Assembly (NCBI GenBank): GCA_026386805.1
Contig: JAPLMX010000236.1
Location: 1-64,000, forward strand
Source of the DNA: Phycisphaerae bacterium
GTDB taxonomy: Bacteria > Planctomycetota > Phycisphaerae > Sedimentisphaerales > Anaerobacaceae
Length of the DNA stretch: 64,000 bases
Reading direction: 5' to 3'
The position numbers and the translations under genes were made by a program. Below the pieces are notes generated by a model. The model was not told where the DNA came from and did no database searches. It saw only the letters and a program-made list of their open reading frames with translations. Shown here piece after piece: positions 60,998 to 64,000 of the stretch; position 1 is the first letter of the stretch, and each line of letters starts with the position of its first letter.

Positions 60998-62626
60998 ATG
61001 ATGACCGCAATATCCTCCCGGATCAAACCGCCGGTCGCCGCCCGACCCAGCCCGGCTCCCCCGCTCGCCGATCATCTGGCGGGCTGTTGGCTGCTGAACG
61101 AAGGAGCGGGCCAGGTGGTGCGCGACATTAGCGGGCAGCGCCACGACGGCAGCTTCTCCGGCCATCCCGCCTGGACGCCCGGTGCGTTCGGTCCCGCTGT
61201 CGAGTTCGACGGCAACGACGACTGGATCGGCATGGGCAACTGCCTCAACCTGGGCACGGATGACGTGACGTTGCTCGCCCTCGTTCAGTACGGCCCCGCG
61301 GATCAACCGGAGCAGTGGCAGGGCGATCACATTGCCGCCATCGCGGGTAAGGGCTATCTCACCCCCAGCGGCGGCTACGGACTATCCATTGGCGCCGGCA
61401 ACAAGATCTGCTGGCAGGTTCGCAACCAGAGCACCGTCTTCAACGTCGCGTCGGACAGCACGCTGAATGACGGCCTGTGGCACGTGGCGGTAGCCGTGTG
61501 CGACCGCGACAGCGCCACGGGCATGAGGCTCTACATCGATGGCGTGCGCCAAAGCGCCACCGCCGATCCGACCAGTGTCGCCGGAATCGACGTCACCGAC
61601 CCGGCGGCCTTTGCCATCGGGTCGCGCCAGGACACCAGCATGGTGTGGGCGTGGGATTTCCTGGGCCGGGTGGCTGCCGTCTGCGTGTGGAAATGCGTTC
61701 TGACGGAGGCCCAGATCGGCCAGTTGCAGCGCGAGCCGTTCGCGTTATTCGCCCGGCGGCGAGCCCTGGCTTGTTTCACCTTCCCGGCCGGCACCATCGT
61801 TGATCTGGCCAGCTCCGCCCACGGAGTCTCATCCGCGTCGGCGACGCTCCAGATCATTCGGGGCCTTTCGGGTGTCAGTGCGGCTCATGCCACCGCGACG
61901 GCGGTGCTCCGGAAAGCAGGCTCTGTGACGTTGCCCGGCGCCAGACCCCGGCTCAGAGACGCCCTCTTCAACGGGATGACATCCACCGCCTTCAAGCTGG
62001 GGACCATCCTCACGCAAGGCTGGTTCTGGGCGTGTCGCCGCGGAGGCACGGCCATCTATCGCGGCCCGAGCATCACGCAGGTGGACTTCAACCACATTCT
62101 CCAAGTGGCCGACCCGCAGTCAAAAGAAATCGTTCTGCCGGTGCACCTGTCGCACCCGCCGGGCTCGACGCACTGCTACCTTGTCCAACGGTTCAATGGT
62201 TGCGGCGATCAGGAGAGAACGACGGCCGCAGCCGTTATGGTTCGCATCGGACCCGATGGGCAGTTGGCCCGGCCCGCGCCGAATGCCGTCCTGGTCCTCC
62301 AGGGCCAGCGGACCGGCGGCCGCCGGCTCCGGCTCACCTGGTTCTACCCTCCTTTGGATCAGGAGGTCGCACCGCAGGAGTTTCATGTCTACTGGGACAG
62401 CGGCGCCGGTCCGCTGGACCTGGAGCACCGCCGCGCGACGGTCCCCTACGAAGGATGCAGGTTCTACCAGTGGGAGACAGAACCTCTCGGCGACAGTCCG
62501 TACACGTTTGCCGTGTGTTCGTGTGGCGTCAACCACGTTGAGAGCATGTCACTCGTAAGCGTTGTGTGCCCGAGGACCGATCTCGCGCCCGAAGCACCGA
62601 CGATTCTCGGAGCGGGGGCAGTCTGA
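60998..62626 (+). CDS. Virion protein with LamG-like and fibronectin-like domains
   Basis: This 542-residue protein has a LamG/concanavalin-like domain at about residues 25-245 (GCWLLNEGAGQVVRDISGQRHDG, VEFDGNDDWIGMG, WHVAVAVCDRDS, MRLYIDGVRQSA). A low-complexity middle and a C-terminal fibronectin-like region (RRLRLTWFYPPLDQEVAPQEFHVYWDSG) follow. Such domains on phages mediate carbohydrate binding. It starts 3 bp after the preceding stop. The host-encoded secreted protein at 22280-23950 has a similar LamG domain. Confidence 0.75.
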   Translation: MMTAISSRIKPPVAARPSPAPPLADHLAGCWLLNEGAGQVVRDISGQRHDGSFSGHPAWTPGAFGPAVEFDGNDDWIGMGNCLNLGTDDVTLLALVQYGPADQPEQWQGDHIAAIAGKGYLTPSGGYGLSIGAGNKICWQVRNQSTVFNVASDSTLNDGLWHVAVAVCDRDSATGMRLYIDGVRQSATADPTSVAGIDVTDPAAFAIGSRQDTSMVWAWDFLGRVAAVCVWKCVLTEAQIGQLQREPFALFARRRALACFTFPAGTIVDLASSAHGVSSASATLQIIRGLSGVSAAHATATAVLRKAGSVTLPGARPRLRDALFNGMTSTAFKLGTILTQGWFWACRRGGTAIYRGPSITQVDFNHILQVADPQSKEIVLPVHLSHPPGSTHCYLVQRFNGCGDQERTTAAAVMVRIGPDGQLARPAPNAVLVLQGQRTGGRRLRLTWFYPPLDQEVAPQEFHVYWDSGAGPLDLEHRRATVPYEGCRFYQWETEPLGDSPYTFAVCSCGVNHVESMSLVSVVCPRTDLAPEAPTILGAGAV

Positions 62627-62645
62627 TGAATCGATAGGGAATCCC

Positions 62646-64000
62646 ATGGCCAATACAATCGACTTGTTTCAACCTGATTTTCAGCCGCTGGCCTTTGCGG
62701 CGGCCGCGACCGCTGTGTTCGTCGATGGCGCTCTGTGCGAGGATCTGGAACCGGTGGAGATCGTCCGCCGCAGTTGGCCCGAGTTTGGTTGGGCCCGTCT
62801 CGAGGCCGGCGCGATCGCGCCGGAGCAGATCGAGGACCGGTTCGCGATGGGCAAGACGATTCGGGTCTGTCAGCTCTACAACGGCGCGCCGCCGGACGTG
62901 GCTGTCACCAGTCTGCCGCTGTTCGTCGGGCAAATCGAGGCGGTCAAGACGAGAATCAGCGGCGCCGGCGAGAGGATCGAGATCGTGGCGAAGGACCTGA
63001 GTGCCGCCCTGCAACGGATCACCGTCTATGGGCAGCGGGTCTTGCGGTGCGATGGTTCCACCTCGCTGCTACCTGCTCTGGAGACCGTCTTGAATCCACT
63101 CGCAGCACCCAACGCCTCGTCCGAACCGATCACGCTCGACGGCCAGAGCCGCACGGTCTTCTCGACGGGTGCAAACAAGGCGAGAGCGTGGACCTGTGCG
63201 GAGGCGATCCGGTACCTCCTGTGTGAATACGCTCCGGCCGACGCGCTGCACTGGCCTGACATCAAGTCGCTGCTCGCTCTCACCGAGGGAAGACCCCTCC
63301 GCGATCTCGATCTGACGGGTCTGGACCTGCTGGAGGCCCTGCACCGGTGCAGTGAGGCGGCGGGCGTTCCGTTCCAGTTCGTGCCGCGCTTGGCCGAGAC
63401 GGGACCGGGCCAGGCGATTGTGTTCTATCGGCGCGGCGGCGGGCGCGAGGTCGAGCTGAACTGCCAGCCGTCGGGTGAATCGCTGAGCCTTTCCCGGACG
63501 AGTATCGGCACGCTGCACAGCGAGCGGAGGTACTCTCCCGTCACGCACCGCTACCTCGGCCAGGGCGACTTCAAGGTGTACGAGGCGACGTTCGAGCTGG
63601 TCCCGGCGTGGGACTCGGCCCTGGAGGACATCGACTACGGCAAGTTCTCCGCCTCGACGAATCCCGAGTTCTACAAGGTCAAGAACGTCTACCGCAAATG
63701 GTGCCTGAACGAAGCGGGCGACTACACGGGCGCGCCGTACCATCAAGGCCCGCCGTATGACCTCTCGCGCATCTTCGAGCACGCCGATTACGTCCCGCGC
63801 CGGCGGCGTTTCTGGCCGGCCCTGAGCACCAACGCCCAAGGCGAGCCGCTGGGCTATCTCCTCCACGCCTCCTTCGACTACGGCCTGCACTGGTGGGAGT
63901 ACCGTTATGCCTTCAACAATCTGCTCGACGAGTGCGGCATCTGGCTCAGCAGCGACCAGCTCGACGTGGATACGTGGGTCGCGGTCGTCAAGGGCCTCCT
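62646..64000 (+). CDS. Phage tail hub/GpD-like protein, cut by the right edge
   Basis: The frame opens at ATG 62646 (MANTIDLFQPDFQPLAF) and stays open for 451 codons to the end of the window. The N-terminal part has the beta-barrel-like pattern LFVGQIEAVKTRISGAGERIEIVAKDLSAALQR seen in phage tail hub proteins. Later segments (DLTGLDLLEALHRCSEAAGVPFQFVP) fit the same type. The stop lies outside the window, so length is unknown. Confidence 0.65.
   Translation, partial: MANTIDLFQPDFQPLAFAAAATAVFVDGALCEDLEPVEIVRRSWPEFGWARLEAGAIAPEQIEDRFAMGKTIRVCQLYNGAPPDVAVTSLPLFVGQIEAVKTRISGAGERIEIVAKDLSAALQRITVYGQRVLRCDGSTSLLPALETVLNPLAAPNASSEPITLDGQSRTVFSTGANKARAWTCAEAIRYLLCEYAPADALHWPDIKSLLALTEGRPLRDLDLTGLDLLEALHRCSEAAGVPFQFVPRLAETGPGQAIVFYRRGGGREVELNCQPSGESLSLSRTSIGTLHSERRYSPVTHRYLGQGDFKVYEATFELVPAWDSALEDIDYGKFSASTNPEFYKVKNVYRKWCLNEAGDYTGAPYHQGPPYDLSRIFEHADYVPRRRRFWPALSTNAQGEPLGYLLHASFDYGLHWWEYRYAFNNLLDECGIWLSSDQLDVDTWVAVVKGL

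Noticed and set aside
38169-64000. Diversity-generating retroelement in the phage-like zone
   Set aside because: No reverse transcriptase and no template/variable repeat pair were seen.

Overview
The window looks like a chromosomal segment of a GC-rich, Gram-negative bacterium of the Planctomycetota, most likely class Phycisphaerae. This is inferred from the pairing of a planctomycete-style ECF sigma factor with a Pkn-type Ser/Thr kinase, from secreted TolB-like/dockerin/LamG proteins, from zinc-ribbon membrane proteins, and from outer-membrane genes (lptB, yidC, beta-barrels ending in Phe). No rRNA, tRNA or CRISPR array was recognised.

Layout. 0.1-2.8 kb: a PocR-type sensor cut near the left edge, then about 1 kb without a clear gene. 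2.8-8.2 kb: pfkB-like kinase, thpR, recA, alaS. 8.4-10.7 kb: two tandem paralogous zinc-ribbon membrane proteins. 10.7-15.5 kb, minus strand: aconitase, LOG-like protein, secreted protein, hisD. 15.7-18.3 kb: alpha-toroid (squalene/prenyltransferase-like) protein, DUF362 protein, DUF503 protein. 18.4-20.5 kb: dnaK behind a sigma-54-type promoter. 20.9-26.5 kb: GH5-like glycosidase, a kinase fused in frame to a secreted protein, and its ECF sigma factor. 26.6-31.4 kb, minus strand: phosphoesterase, yidC, mnmE. 31.8-37.5 kb: lptB, an ATPase/TOPRIM-like pair, then def, fmt, rsmB.

From about 38 kb onward, phage-derived genes mix with host-like genes. The minus strand carries a small-terminase-like gene, a large terminase with a four-cysteine cluster, and a set of regulator, ABC ATPase, GNAT and ParB-like genes. 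The plus strand carries portal, scaffold-like, major capsid, connector and tail/adhesion genes running off the right edge. Between them lie an FAD oxidoreductase, rpiB, beta-barrel proteins, an exported Hcp-like protein, a DUF4186 protein and a second PfkB kinase. No integrase, lysis or replication gene was seen, so a domesticated phage or gene-transfer-agent-like element is possible.

The most unusual property is the density and placement of dispersed repeats. Heptad (7-bp period) repeats and palindromic elements lie between genes and also inside reading frames (alaS, hisD, mnmE, the secreted protein at 12.1-13.0 kb, the FAD oxidoreductase, the GNAT gene). One palindromic family supplies the TAG stop codon of four different genes. 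A 175-bp element at 39.5 kb folds as an outer stem with two hairpins whose loops are complementary to each other.
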